A stretch of 64,000 nt of DNA from Ktedonobacteraceae bacterium (GCA_035653615.1 DASRBN010000041.1:1-64000), one strand, 5' to 3'; positions 51,247 to 61,256 are shown, counted from the stretch's first letter. Translations and numbers: made by a program. The notes: generated by a model from the sequence alone, not told the origin.

Positions 51247-52002
51247 CTAGTTCAGTCGAATGTCCTCGTGCCAGGAAGTGTAGCCAAATTCGGGACATGC
51301 CGGGTCCACTAACCAATGCTCATATGTATAATTTACCGGCTGGGTTATATTCCAGTTAGTGGACCAGTTGTTGGTTCCGACAAAAGGACAATTATTAAGG
51401 TAACCTGTCCAACTTGCATACTGATCGCGATCCCACCAAAGAGGATTTGGGGCAGTATTACCCTGTACACCGCTAAATTGAATGAATACCGTCGTACAGT
51501 CCGAGCTCTTCGTGTAGTGGACATATGTATGCACTGAGTCACCATTGGCAGTCCAGTTTAATGAAGGCGTGGAACTCGATCCGCAAGCGATGGAAGGTCC
51601 TTGGAACGAATTCGGACTTTCTTGCTCTGCCTTTTCTCGCACCATTGCCACTAATTGCTGAAACTGTAATAAAAAGTGCTTCAGCACTTTCTCTGAGGAG
51701 GTTGACGATGGCAGAACAACATATGGTTCGTGCCGTGCCACAGCCTGCGAAAGATGAACGGTTTCTGTCTCGATAATACTACCTGCCGGACAAGCATAGT
51801 TTACTGTGAACTGTTTACGTGTTCCAACATTCAGAATCTTGCTCGCGGAGCAATGTGATGTCCTTGTGACATCTAAGGCGATAACAACTAAAGGGTCAGA
51901 TTTTGCAATAGCCTTGGATGCCGCAAAGCTTGGGCTTACAGGGATGAACGTACTCAGGAAAATAAAGACTAGCCCGAAACTCGCGTAAATCAACTTCCTC
52001 AT
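51247..52002 (-). CDS. Secreted protein of unknown function
   Basis: A 251-residue protein with a clear Sec signal peptide (basic MRKL, hydrophobic core to about 22, then PSFAASKA with likely cleavage after FAA near residue 28). The mature part has six or more cysteines (including HCSASK, YACPAG, IACGSS, SDCTTV and NNCPF), implying disulfides, and an aromatic-rich C-terminus (NPLWWDRDQYASWTGYL, VNYTYEHWLVDPACPEFGYT). No family recognised. AAGGAGAG precedes the ATG. It shares the AT-rich composition of the neighbouring ABC operon. Confidence 0.8.
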   Translation of the reverse strand: MRKLIYASFGLVFIFLSTFIPVSPSFAASKAIAKSDPLVVIALDVTRTSHCSASKILNVGTRKQFTVNYACPAGSIIETETVHLSQAVARHEPYVVLPSSTSSEKVLKHFLLQFQQLVAMVREKAEQESPNSFQGPSIACGSSSTPSLNWTANGDSVHTYVHYTKSSDCTTVFIQFSGVQGNTAPNPLWWDRDQYASWTGYLNNCPFVGTNNWSTNWNITQPVNYTYEHWLVDPACPEFGYTSWHEDIRLN

Positions 52003-52293
52003 CTTTCTTTTTGCTAATCTCTCCTTTCTGATACTGAAGACTTCCTACTATGTTTTAAAATCAAACCTGCAATGTTAAAGCAGGCTCAAACGTTCGGATA
52101 TTTCCAAGAAAAGTATATATTATAATGTCCAGTAAGTCAACCTTTTTTATTTCGAATTTATAGTATATTTGATACGTGAATAGATAATAAAATCAACTCC
52201 ATATTTCCGCCGTTCCTGCAATTGTGATGGTATAATAATTAAGGTTACGGTATGATTAGGATTCATTCTCATCACAGAGCAATGAGGGCCACC

Positions 52294-52575
52294 ATGTACA
52301 TTTATTACATCCTGCGCGGAACACAGGCGGGAAAACCAGTGGAACTGGAAGGCGATATCGACGAAGAGAGTTTTCCAGGCGTCGATCTCGACAATGGACC
52401 TGCCATCATCGACTTCCTGACCAAAAAAGTCAACCAGCAGACCGGTAAGGTCGGCTTCTGGGAGGAGTGCGAGTTGACAGAGTCGTTCTTCAACCGCGAA
52501 GATACTTTCCTCTTCTACAACGATCGTTGGATGAAACGGTCTGATACGCCCTGGCGCAAAGATAAAGGCTACTAG
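52294..52575 (+). CDS. Small conserved-looking soluble protein, unknown
   Basis: 93 residues from ATG 52294 (GAGGG upstream; an in-frame ATG at 52252 lacks a site). Sequence features are IYYILRGTQAGKPVELEGDI near the start, a predicted helix IIDFLTKKVNQQTG and a Trp/Phe-rich end (FFNREDTFLFYNDRWMKR). No TM or signal peptide. An extended -10 (TGGTATAAT) lies at about 52227-52235, giving a plausible promoter. It converges with the giant permease with only 2 nt between stops. Function not recognised. Confidence 0.65.
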   Translation: MYIYYILRGTQAGKPVELEGDIDEESFPGVDLDNGPAIIDFLTKKVNQQTGKVGFWEECELTESFFNREDTFLFYNDRWMKRSDTPWRKDKGY

Positions 52576-52577
52576 GA

Positions 52578-55500
52578 TCAGTCCTCGCTCAGCCGCAATG
52601 TCTGGCTCATTGAAGGACTTAAGACCACACGCGCCATCATGCCCAGGGCAACAATACAGACGATTATCAGCACGATGAAGACGATGTCGAGCGAGAGCGG
52701 TACGACGATGTGCGCCGGAATGATGTGCTGGAGAGCATAAAATTCATCGATATTCGTCATATTGGCGGGCGCGCCGGTAAAGATGAGCGTTGGGACGACC
52801 GTCAATGAGAGTAACGCGCCGAAAACGACTCCCAGCACCAGCGCGGCAATGTAGACAATCGCCTGTTCCCATGTCAGGACGCCGGCAACCTGGCCCGGCG
52901 AGGCCCCTAGAGCGCGCAAGACGGCAAAATTGGTTAAACGTGTGCGAACATTGAGCCACGAAGTGAGCAAGTCGCCGATCACGGCCAGCAACAGGGCAGT
53001 AATCGCCCCTATTACCAGTATAATGATAAGATCAAGGTAAAGTGGGTCATTGCTTAACGTGCTTTCGAGCGCGTAGCGATCATTCAGATTGTCGAGGTGC
53101 AGTGTCGGAGTGTTAAGCGCAGCGCGCACCTGCGCCAGCGAATGTGCATCGTCCATTGCACGCAACCAGACATGATTGATCGGAAGCAAGCTACCGCTAT
53201 TCAAGCCGCCTGCCGCGACAATCTGCGTATCGTAAATGCTAGAATATGTCATATAATCGACCAGAATACCTGCTGGCGGCACATAATCTCCTGCTGCCCC
53301 AAGGGTGGTGTTGTCATTGACGGTCGGAATATGCTGCACCTGGTCAATGACGACGAAGTTCAGGTTGGAGAAATCCCCAGAACCCACCTGCAACGTGAAG
53401 GTAGTCCCGATCTGAAGATTCAGCCTGTTCATGGCATTGGCATCGGCAATCACCGGAACATCGCCAGCACTGCTGACGCCATATTGCCGCTCAGCAGCGA
53501 GCTTTGCCATCAATGAAGAGAGAGGTTCGCTCGAATCCTGAGAGGTCCAGATAGCGGTGTTCGCAAACGTGCTGCTATCGACGGCGCGAATATCAACTGT
53601 CGTGGCAGGCGCTATTCCAGATGAAGTTGCTTCCCCCACATAGCCCGCTGTGGCAGACAGAACGCCTGGTATGCCGGAGTATTTTGCCGTAATATTCTGC
53701 AATGAGGTCACATGAACAGAAGTAGGGAGATCGCCGCTGAAATCCGCACCTGTTTCGTAGGCCGCAATATCACGGCTGTACTGAATCTGGGACGCGGAAA
53801 AGACCAGCGTGAAGATGGCAAAAGCAGTTGCCAGAGCAAGCAGCATCGTCATGCGTACCACCTGGCGAGGAGCGCGCGCTACCTGCGCTAGAGCAAGCAT
53901 GGAGACGGCGCCGCGATTGCGACCGGTAATAGTTGCTCCCCACGCCAACAGATAAGGAAAGAAGCGCAAGAAAAGCAGGATAAGCCCGATCAGCAGGAAG
54001 ATGGGAGCAACCAGCGCCAGCGGCGTCGCAACCAGCACCTGGGCACGGCTATCAAGCAGCGATCCAATGCCGGTAATGTACAGCGAGATACCATAGCCAA
54101 TCAAAGCAATCACGGCGGCTATAACATCGAGCCGGTAACGCTGCCAGAAAGGGACTTGAGTTGTGCGGGCTGTTTCTCGCCGCAGCGCCAGTACATCCAT
54201 CGTCGCGGCTCGCCTGAGCAGGAGAGCCATGGTCAGAATAGCAACCAGCACCGCCACGACTGCATACCACGCGACCCCCAGAATGGCCGAAATGGGATGA
54301 GCTGTAAGCAGCGTAATAGCATCCTGCTGGGCCGGCGGCAACATGCGCTGCGAGATCAGGACAATGGCGATAAGCGCGAGGATAGGCCCAAGGATGAGCG
54401 CAATAATACCAACGCCTATGCTCTGCATGACCAGGAAGCCATAGACCTGGCGCGTCGTCGCCCCACGGCTGCGCAGCATAGCGATGGCCGCGGTCTGCCG
54501 TTCGACCAGCAAACCGGCCATCAAACTGACAAAGAAGAGAATCAGTACGATGATCTGCAGGGAAAGAATATCGATAGGAACATTTACCACCGCGACACGG
54601 TTGTTGTATTGCAGCAGCGTCGCGGGCAATTGATATGTATTGGGTACGGGATTGTAAAGGCTCACCTGCAACATATAAGGGTAGACGATCACCCCATTTG
54701 TCTGGGCTTGATTCTGTATAGGCCCGGCCTTCGCCGCGATATCGGACTGCAAATGGTAAAGCTGTTCCGACAGGTTACTCAATTGATAGATGTTTACCCG
54801 CGAGGGATCAAGATAGTAACGCCAGGTCAACTCATATGTCTGGGGCGAGAAGACGACATTTGAATTGTGCGCGGCGGCAATCGAATCAAGCGCCGCCAGG
54901 AACGATGTACCCGGCACCAGCAGCGTATACGAGGTCTGTGAATCCTGGCTGACCGGCAGGAAATCCTGACCATGCCAGAAGGAATCGGGAATGACGTTGA
55001 AGAGTCCGACGATGTGTAGCTGAAGCGCGCCAACCCGGTGAGGACCGCCGAACATCTCCTGCGTATCCGTATAGTAATCGGGACGCAGCGTGATTACCGA
55101 TCCAACGGTGACATGCAGGCTCTGCGCCGTTTCAGGCGTCAGTATGGTTTCAATCTCACCACTCGCGGCTTGAGGAAGCCGTCCCTGGACTAAGTTGATA
55201 TGAGAAGCGGCCTGCTGAATCGAAGTGCCAAAAAGATTCAGCGTATAAGCCCCCTTAACCGGAGCAGGCGAAACAACCGTGAAGCCCGATCCCTGCACAG
55301 TAAATGCCGTGGACGAGCCGAGATAGTTCGCCAGGTCGTGCTGGATGATGGGCGCAAACTGTTGTTGTATGTTCTGCACGATGCCCGTTGATAATCCCTG
55401 CGTAGTGGTATCAAGCGTGATTTCTGAGGTAGTTGGAGTGGCTGTAAGAGAGGTGCGCAAACCGGCGGTCGTAGTGACGGTTGAAAAGAGCGGCACAGCG

Positions 55501-58500
55501 CAGACAATCACGACGGCAGCAGTGATACCAACGCACGTCAGCAAGAGCAGAAAGCGCACCTGGCGCAATCGCCACAGCGTGAGCGTCAACAGGGATGGAG
55601 TCAATGAGCGTCGGGGGCGACGATGGTTATTTTGCCCGGCCGTTGAACGCGCGATCACCAGTTCCTCTTCTCGCGATAGGAAATCCATGCGCCCATCCTC
55701 GCTCAAACGCAGCACCTGGCTCATTGAGCGATGTAAAATGACGCTCATCATCATCACAAGCGCTACAATGAGGATCGCGATCAGCACCAGAAATGCTATG
55801 CCTAGCGAAACAGGGACAACGAGCTGCACCGGTATGATCTGCTGAAGCGCGTAAAAGTCGTTATTGCTGATAAAGGTTCCGGGCGTGATACTGGTAAAGA
55901 CCAGGGCCGGCACCACTGTGACAGCAAGCAGGGCGCCAAAAAAGATGCCCAACAGAAGTGCGGCGGCATAGACGATGCCCTGTTCCCACAGCAAAACGCG
56001 GGCAATTTGTCTCGGAGCGGTTCCCAGCGCTCGCAGTAGCGCGAAGTTGGTCAGGCGCGTGCGCACGCTCAACCAGGACGCCATTAAATTGCCGGCAACC
56101 GCTAACAAGAGCGCAGCGCTTGCGCCCAGGATAAGCACGCCTATCAAATCCAGAAAGAGTGGATCGGAATGTAGAGCGCCGGCCAGCATGCGGCGATCAA
56201 CCAGGTTATCGAGTTGCAAATAGCCGCCGGTCAGAGCGGCTCGCACGCTTGCCAATGACACGGGATCATCGCTCGTTCGCAGCCAGATTTGATTCAGCGT
56301 GAGATAGGAGCGATTGACCTGGAACTGCACCGCGGACAGGCTGGCGTAATCGACCAGCACACCTCCGGCGGAAGTATCGGTGACGGTCGGGATATGCTGC
56401 ACCTCGGCGATAGCGATGTAGTGCAGGTTATCGCCGGGAGTCGCGCTGTTATTGACCGAAAAAGTTGCTCCGACGTGCAGGCCAAGGCGATTCCAGGTGT
56501 ACGCATCGACGATGGCTGGTACTGCTGTTGTCCTTATGGCATTCCCGCGCTGGGCCAGGAGTTGCGTCATCAAAGACGAGAGGGACTGCGACGAGTCCAC
56601 CGGAGTCCAGATCATAGTCTGGGCAAAGGTCGAGGGATCGACCGCGCGAATCTCAATTGGAATGCTCGGAGCCGTCAACTCTGAGAGGCCCTGGACTACT
56701 GACGCATCTGCTGTATAGCCAACAGAGGCCGAGGTGACGCCGGGTATATGCTTATAAAGCGCTGTTTGTTGGGCCAGCGGAAGAATATTCATATCCAGGC
56801 GAAAGTTGCCGCTGAAATCTGAGCCTGTCTGATATGCAGCGATATCCAGGCTGCGTTGATCCTGCGAGGCGACAAATACCAGGGTAAAGATGGTAAATGC
56901 CGTGGCAAGCGCGAGTAGCAGCGTCATACGTACAGCCTGGCGAGGAGCGCGGGCCATATGCGCCAGCGCCAGCATGGGCGCCGCGCCCCGCATACGCATG
57001 GCGAGATTCGATCCCAGCCGCAACAGGATTGGGAAGAAACGTATGAAGAGCAGCACTACGGCGAGCAAGAGGAAGATGGGGCCAATCAAGGCCAGAGGCG
57101 TGGAGATCAGGGCCTGTGTCTGGGCGCTAAGCAACCCTTGCACATTGCCAAGATAGAGCGAGACACCATATCCGGCCAGCGCAATGATGATAGCGATCAC
57201 ATCCAGATTCAGGCGCTGCAATAACGAGCGCCTTCGCCCCGCGCTGACAACATTCATACGAGACGCGCGATACAGGAAGAAGATCATGGCAACGATGGCA
57301 GCAAGCGCTGTGATGATGGCATATGCGCGAATATCCAGCAAGGCCTGGAGAGGAGCATTAGAGATAACATTGATGGCATTTTGTATCGCCGACGGCAGCA
57401 GGCGCAGGGCAATGAAATAGACAGCGACAATGGCAAGCGGTGGTCCAACGATGAGCGCGATCAGGCTTAACACAATACTCTGCGTAATGAGCGAACCGAG
57501 TACCTGCCAGTTGCTCGCCCCACGGCTGCGCAGAACCGCGATCCCCTCGGCCTGCCGGTCGACGAGCAATTGCGCCATCATGCTGACAAAGAAGAGCAGC
57601 AGCAGGATTACCTGCAAAGCGAGGATAGAAGAGGGCAGATTTGCCAGGGCCATTTGACTGCGAAAGCGCTCTAAGCTGCTGGGAGTGCTGGAAGTACTGA
57701 AAACCGAGCCGCTTAGCTGAACAGTCTGCATAAAAGGAGATTGCAGGATCATCGCAGGGTCGCCGAAGTTATTCGCGATAAAGGCTTTGGTAGCGGCCAG
57801 TTGCTTGATGAGCGTATTGAGCTGGTTGATGGAAATCCGCGCAGGAGCCAGGTGATAATACCAGTAAATATGCGAAGGCTTCGAGAAAAATACCTGGTCA
57901 ACTGAATGGCTCCGCGCCATTTGCTGAAATGTACTCAGTAACTGCTGATCGGAAGCAAGGATGTAGTAAAAGGACGGCCCATTATCAGGCGCGTAGGGTT
58001 GAAAATCCTCACCATTCCAGTAAGGATCGCCGGCTTTGACGTTGAAGAGGCCGACCACGTGCAGCTTGAACGCCAGGGGTATACCACTCTGGAAGAGCGA
58101 ACCTTTAGCAATACTGATAACCGCTGGCTGCGTGTAGTAGGAGAGCTGAATAGTGATTACGGAGCCGACGCCCACGTGCAGTTCTTTAGCAGTTTCCGGT
58201 GTGATTGCCACCTCGACATCCTGGCTCGTTGTCTGAGGCAGCCGTCCCTGTACTATCGAAAGATGAGAAGCCGATTCATGCATAGAGAATGCTTCGAGTG
58301 AGACCAGGTTGCCATCCTCTGGGGGAGAGATAAATCCAAAATTAGGGGTAGTAATCTCGCGTTCCGGTGGGCCGCTCAGATAGCTTTTCAGGAATTGTGG
58401 CACGACAGGCAGCACCTGCTGGCCGATCTGGTTGACACCATCCGTAGATAAGCCCGCGGAGTCAACCTCCAGCGTCATTTCCGAACTTGTTGGGGTCGCG

Positions 58501-58706
58501 GTCAGCGTATTGCGCAATCCGGCGGTGAGCATGACTTCGGAAAAGAGGGGAACGGCGCAGACAATCATGACGGCGGCCACTATCCCCAACCCTGTCATCA
58601 GCAGCAAAAACCAGTGCTGCCGCCAGCGCCAGAGCGCCAGTTCTACTGTAGAGGTTACCGGTGAGAGACTGATAGAGTGCTGTCCAGGTTTTGTCGAGCG
58701 AGCCAT
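52578..58706 (-). CDS. Giant double-unit FtsX/MacB-like permease
   Basis: About 2042 residues from ATG 58706 (AGAGGTGA upstream). The protein is two related units in tandem. Each begins with a TM (VAAVMIVCAVPLFSEV / TAAVVIVCAVPLFSTV) followed by TAGLRxxLTATPT. Each then has a large outer domain, three central TM helices with an FVSxMAxLLVxRQ motif and LRSRGA, a second outer domain, and closing FtsX-type TM helices with LLRALG/VLRALG, ending MSQxLRLSED. The junction is near residue 1005-1020 (genome about 55,650-55,700). Usual FtsX/MacB permeases have one unit of 400-1000 residues. No ATPase gene adjoins. Roles of such permeases include lipoprotein or peptide export and wall-hydrolase control; here it is unknown. 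Confidence 0.88.
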   Translation of the reverse strand: MARSTKPGQHSISLSPVTSTVELALWRWRQHWFLLLMTGLGIVAAVMIVCAVPLFSEVMLTAGLRNTLTATPTSSEMTLEVDSAGLSTDGVNQIGQQVLPVVPQFLKSYLSGPPEREITTPNFGFISPPEDGNLVSLEAFSMHESASHLSIVQGRLPQTTSQDVEVAITPETAKELHVGVGSVITIQLSYYTQPAVISIAKGSLFQSGIPLAFKLHVVGLFNVKAGDPYWNGEDFQPYAPDNGPSFYYILASDQQLLSTFQQMARSHSVDQVFFSKPSHIYWYYHLAPARISINQLNTLIKQLAATKAFIANNFGDPAMILQSPFMQTVQLSGSVFSTSSTPSSLERFRSQMALANLPSSILALQVILLLLFFVSMMAQLLVDRQAEGIAVLRSRGASNWQVLGSLITQSIVLSLIALIVGPPLAIVAVYFIALRLLPSAIQNAINVISNAPLQALLDIRAYAIITALAAIVAMIFFLYRASRMNVVSAGRRRSLLQRLNLDVIAIIIALAGYGVSLYLGNVQGLLSAQTQALISTPLALIGPIFLLLAVVLLFIRFFPILLRLGSNLAMRMRGAAPMLALAHMARAPRQAVRMTLLLALATAFTIFTLVFVASQDQRSLDIAAYQTGSDFSGNFRLDMNILPLAQQTALYKHIPGVTSASVGYTADASVVQGLSELTAPSIPIEIRAVDPSTFAQTMIWTPVDSSQSLSSLMTQLLAQRGNAIRTTAVPAIVDAYTWNRLGLHVGATFSVNNSATPGDNLHYIAIAEVQHIPTVTDTSAGGVLVDYASLSAVQFQVNRSYLTLNQIWLRTSDDPVSLASVRAALTGGYLQLDNLVDRRMLAGALHSDPLFLDLIGVLILGASAALLLAVAGNLMASWLSVRTRLTNFALLRALGTAPRQIARVLLWEQGIVYAAALLLGIFFGALLAVTVVPALVFTSITPGTFISNNDFYALQQIIPVQLVVPVSLGIAFLVLIAILIVALVMMMSVILHRSMSQVLRLSEDGRMDFLSREEELVIARSTAGQNNHRRPRRSLTPSLLTLTLWRLRQVRFLLLLTCVGITAAVVIVCAVPLFSTVTTTAGLRTSLTATPTTSEITLDTTTQGLSTGIVQNIQQQFAPIIQHDLANYLGSSTAFTVQGSGFTVVSPAPVKGAYTLNLFGTSIQQAASHINLVQGRLPQAASGEIETILTPETAQSLHVTVGSVITLRPDYYTDTQEMFGGPHRVGALQLHIVGLFNVIPDSFWHGQDFLPVSQDSQTSYTLLVPGTSFLAALDSIAAAHNSNVVFSPQTYELTWRYYLDPSRVNIYQLSNLSEQLYHLQSDIAAKAGPIQNQAQTNGVIVYPYMLQVSLYNPVPNTYQLPATLLQYNNRVAVVNVPIDILSLQIIVLILFFVSLMAGLLVERQTAAIAMLRSRGATTRQVYGFLVMQSIGVGIIALILGPILALIAIVLISQRMLPPAQQDAITLLTAHPISAILGVAWYAVVAVLVAILTMALLLRRAATMDVLALRRETARTTQVPFWQRYRLDVIAAVIALIGYGISLYITGIGSLLDSRAQVLVATPLALVAPIFLLIGLILLFLRFFPYLLAWGATITGRNRGAVSMLALAQVARAPRQVVRMTMLLALATAFAIFTLVFSASQIQYSRDIAAYETGADFSGDLPTSVHVTSLQNITAKYSGIPGVLSATAGYVGEATSSGIAPATTVDIRAVDSSTFANTAIWTSQDSSEPLSSLMAKLAAERQYGVSSAGDVPVIADANAMNRLNLQIGTTFTLQVGSGDFSNLNFVVIDQVQHIPTVNDNTTLGAAGDYVPPAGILVDYMTYSSIYDTQIVAAGGLNSGSLLPINHVWLRAMDDAHSLAQVRAALNTPTLHLDNLNDRYALESTLSNDPLYLDLIIILVIGAITALLLAVIGDLLTSWLNVRTRLTNFAVLRALGASPGQVAGVLTWEQAIVYIAALVLGVVFGALLSLTVVPTLIFTGAPANMTNIDEFYALQHIIPAHIVVPLSLDIVFIVLIIVCIVALGMMARVVLSPSMSQTLRLSED

Positions 58707-58746
58707 CTTCACCTCTATTTTTTAGAATTTTGTAAGACCCCGTGGA

Positions 58747-58764
58747 GGGCGACCACAAGGGTCC
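58747..58764. repeat. Dispersed 18-nt motif, copy 2
   Basis: GGGCGACCACAAGGGTCC; reverse complement matches 47446-47463 at 17 of 18 positions. With flanking GACCCC it forms an imperfect hairpin in the gap upstream of the giant permease. Confidence 0.5.
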
Positions 58765-58883
58765 CATCCCCTCAGTCCCGCCCTTACCACAACATCCAGC
58801 AATAGTCCTTTGTATCAAAGACGCAAAAAGCAGGAAAGTATTGCTGATTTCCCCTATTATAACCTAAAATTGCTTGATTGGAT

Positions 58884-60464
58884 TCACGAAGAATACAACT
58901 CGACAAGCGTCCGTGATGAAGAGAAGGTACTGACCTGCACGGTTCCTACAGCCCATAGTTCGCCGGTGCGAGGAACTTGAGCGATAGCATACAGAAGGTT
59001 GCTATCTGTGCCAAAATCTGTATTTTTGACCACGCTCCACTGTTTCCCATTCCAGTGTTCGACCAGGGCCAGCGACTCCTGCCCGGGATATCTACTGCGT
59101 GGCGAATATCCAACCGCCCAGACATCATCTGACGAACGCGCAACTACGTCATTCAGCTGATTGCCACCTACGCCCGGATTGGGACTGCTCACAATACTCC
59201 ATCGCGAGCCGTCCCAGTGTTCGATCAGGGTCTTGATGGTGCTGGAATTACTCCCGCTGGTAGAGAAGCCCACGGCCCAGATGTCGTTCGATGAAACGAC
59301 AGCCAGCCCACTCAGTATTTGTTCGTTTGCTCCCCCAAGGTTCGGACCGGACACGATGCTCCACTGCCGGCCATCCCAATGTTCGATTAAAATCAGGTTC
59401 CCGCTATTGTAATAACCACTATTAGAGCTATATCCTACCGTCCAGATATCATTCGTCGAGACAACCGCAACCTTGTAGAGGATATTCTGAGCCAGTACTC
59501 CATTGGGGCTGGGAACAATACTCCAACGACTGCCATCCCAATGCTCGATCAGCGTTTTTGAGGCCGAGGTTTTGAGATCTAACGTGTATCCCACCGTCCA
59601 GATATCATTCGATGAGACGGCGGCAATTGAAGAAAGATTGCTCTGGTCAAATTGAGGCTTTGGACTCTGGACAATACTCCATTGCTTACCATCCCAATGT
59701 TCGATCAAAGTACTCATCACCTGCTTATCCCAGCTATATCCTACCGCCCAGGCATCGTTTGACGAGAGGGCGGCTACACCCTCAAGACCATAATCGCCAT
59801 CTCCAGGCTTTGGACTCCGCACAACACTCCACTGCCGGCCATTCCAGTGTTCGATCAGGGCGCTCGTTACCACAGTATTTTGCTGTATGCTGCCATTCGA
59901 CGAGGTTCCCACTGCCCACGCATCGCTTGACGAGAGGGCATCCACACTGCCAAGTTGATTCTGGAACGTCCCGGCACCTGGGCTAGGGACAACTTTCCAG
60001 CTATAAACAGGACCAGAGCCAGTGATTGCTCCCCGATTATGTAAAGCTACTAGCGCCAGGAATGTGCCCAGCAGGGCCACCACAACCAGCACGGCAACCA
60101 GAGCCTGCGCGCCTACACGCAAACGTGGCGCATGATGAACGTTGCGAGGCACGCGAGCGGCTGTGGTGGCGATTTGCTCACTTTTCTCGCTCTCCTTCAC
60201 AAACGGAGTAGATGCCAGAGAACTGCCCTGCGCATCCCACATATAAAGTAAGCGCGCGGGTATTGCCGGCAGCGGTTTAACGTCTGGCAACTGTTCCAGA
60301 TATCTTCCCATGGCCTCATACTCGGCGCGAACGGTAGCACATGCCTGGCAGGACGCGATATGCGTTTCAAGAGCTATACGCTCAAGGGGTGCGAGATCGT
60401 CTGGATGGGTCGCGGCCAGTTTTTCGGCCCAGAACGCACACGGGGTCTGATCTATTGATTTCAT
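58884..60464 (-). CDS. Anti-sigma factor with extracytoplasmic seven-repeat propeller
   Basis: A 526-residue protein. Residues 1-50 hold the ZAS zinc motif (His35, Cys39, Cys42 in LETHIASCQACATV) that binds ECF sigma factors. A TM helix spans about 115-138 (VAVLVVVALLGTFLALVAL). From about 165 to the end seven repeats of about 50 residues each carry SSNDxWAVGY (or close) followed by LIEHWDGxxWSIVxSPxPG. Seven such repeats fit a seven-bladed beta-propeller outside the membrane. The start overlaps the sigma factor stop (ATGA), so the pair is cotranslated. The propeller is a likely sensor of an extracellular ligand or wall component (inference). Confidence 0.9.
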   Translation of the reverse strand: MKSIDQTPCAFWAEKLAATHPDDLAPLERIALETHIASCQACATVRAEYEAMGRYLEQLPDVKPLPAIPARLLYMWDAQGSSLASTPFVKESEKSEQIATTAARVPRNVHHAPRLRVGAQALVAVLVVVALLGTFLALVALHNRGAITGSGPVYSWKVVPSPGAGTFQNQLGSVDALSSSDAWAVGTSSNGSIQQNTVVTSALIEHWNGRQWSVVRSPKPGDGDYGLEGVAALSSNDAWAVGYSWDKQVMSTLIEHWDGKQWSIVQSPKPQFDQSNLSSIAAVSSNDIWTVGYTLDLKTSASKTLIEHWDGSRWSIVPSPNGVLAQNILYKVAVVSTNDIWTVGYSSNSGYYNSGNLILIEHWDGRQWSIVSGPNLGGANEQILSGLAVVSSNDIWAVGFSTSGSNSSTIKTLIEHWDGSRWSIVSSPNPGVGGNQLNDVVARSSDDVWAVGYSPRSRYPGQESLALVEHWNGKQWSVVKNTDFGTDSNLLYAIAQVPRTGELWAVGTVQVSTFSSSRTLVELYSS

Positions 60465-61048
60465 CGTAAAGGCACTCCTTTCAAGCGCCGGTATTCAAGG
60501 CGAAACTGCTCGCGCCCGCGGCTGACATATGCGCTGACACTCTTCTCACTGATGCCCAGCACGGCGGCAATTTCGCGTTGCGAGAAACCGGCAACATGCT
60601 GTAAGAGCAGGCACGACCGGCTCTGCGGTGAGAGCATTGCCAGAATCCTGGTAATACATTCCTGCTCTATAGCCCGCTCCTCTGGCCCCGCGACCTTCAA
60701 AACGTGATGAGAGGTTTCCTTTTCGTGGTCGGCCCAGGGCAATAAACCTATCAACTGCTCGCGCTTGAGATACGAACGGGCAACATTCGTGGCAATGCGA
60801 TAGAGCCAGGGACGAAAGGCGATCTCTCCCTGTAACTTCGGCAGCCCTTTCCAGGCACGGATAAACGTCTCCTGGGCAAGATCACGTCCCACCTCGTCAT
60901 TGCCCACAAGGTGCGCAAGATATTTACAAATAGGAGCGTTATAGCGTTCAAATAATTGCGTGAAGGCCTTCTGATCTCCTGCACGTGCAGATTCCAGTGT
61001 CTCTACCGGTTCTGTACCGGTAGAATCAGGGGGCAACGACTGCGCCAT
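60461..61048 (-). CDS. ECF sigma factor
   Basis: A 195-residue RpoE-like ECF sigma factor from ATG 61048 (AGGAGAAGG upstream; longer frames to 61222 have no support). Region 2 has LFERYNAPICKYLAHLVGND, DLAQETFIRAWKGLPKL and FRPWLYRIATNVARSYLKRE. Region 4 has LSPQSRSCLLLQHVAGFSQR then EIAAVLGISEKSVSAYVSRG. It forms an operon with the downstream anti-sigma gene (4-nt overlap), which presumably holds it at the membrane until an outside signal. Targets are unknown. Confidence 0.93.
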   Translation of the reverse strand: MAQSLPPDSTGTEPVETLESARAGDQKAFTQLFERYNAPICKYLAHLVGNDEVGRDLAQETFIRAWKGLPKLQGEIAFRPWLYRIATNVARSYLKREQLIGLLPWADHEKETSHHVLKVAGPEERAIEQECITRILAMLSPQSRSCLLLQHVAGFSQREIAAVLGISEKSVSAYVSRGREQFRLEYRRLKGVPLR

Positions 61049-61256
61049 CGATCCTTCTCCTGAAATAAGTTGGAGATGAAAGGGTATCGACAGTTCCTTT
61101 CTGTTCTCTCTATCCTTATAACTCTGGAAAGCGGCCAAACCCTGTGGTTTCTCAGGAAATGTTACAGATGAAGAGAAAAAATAAAGCCGATTCATCGCTT
61201 TCCATCCGATGGTGGAGAACAATGAATTGGCTTCTTACTACTATCTCAATATTGAA

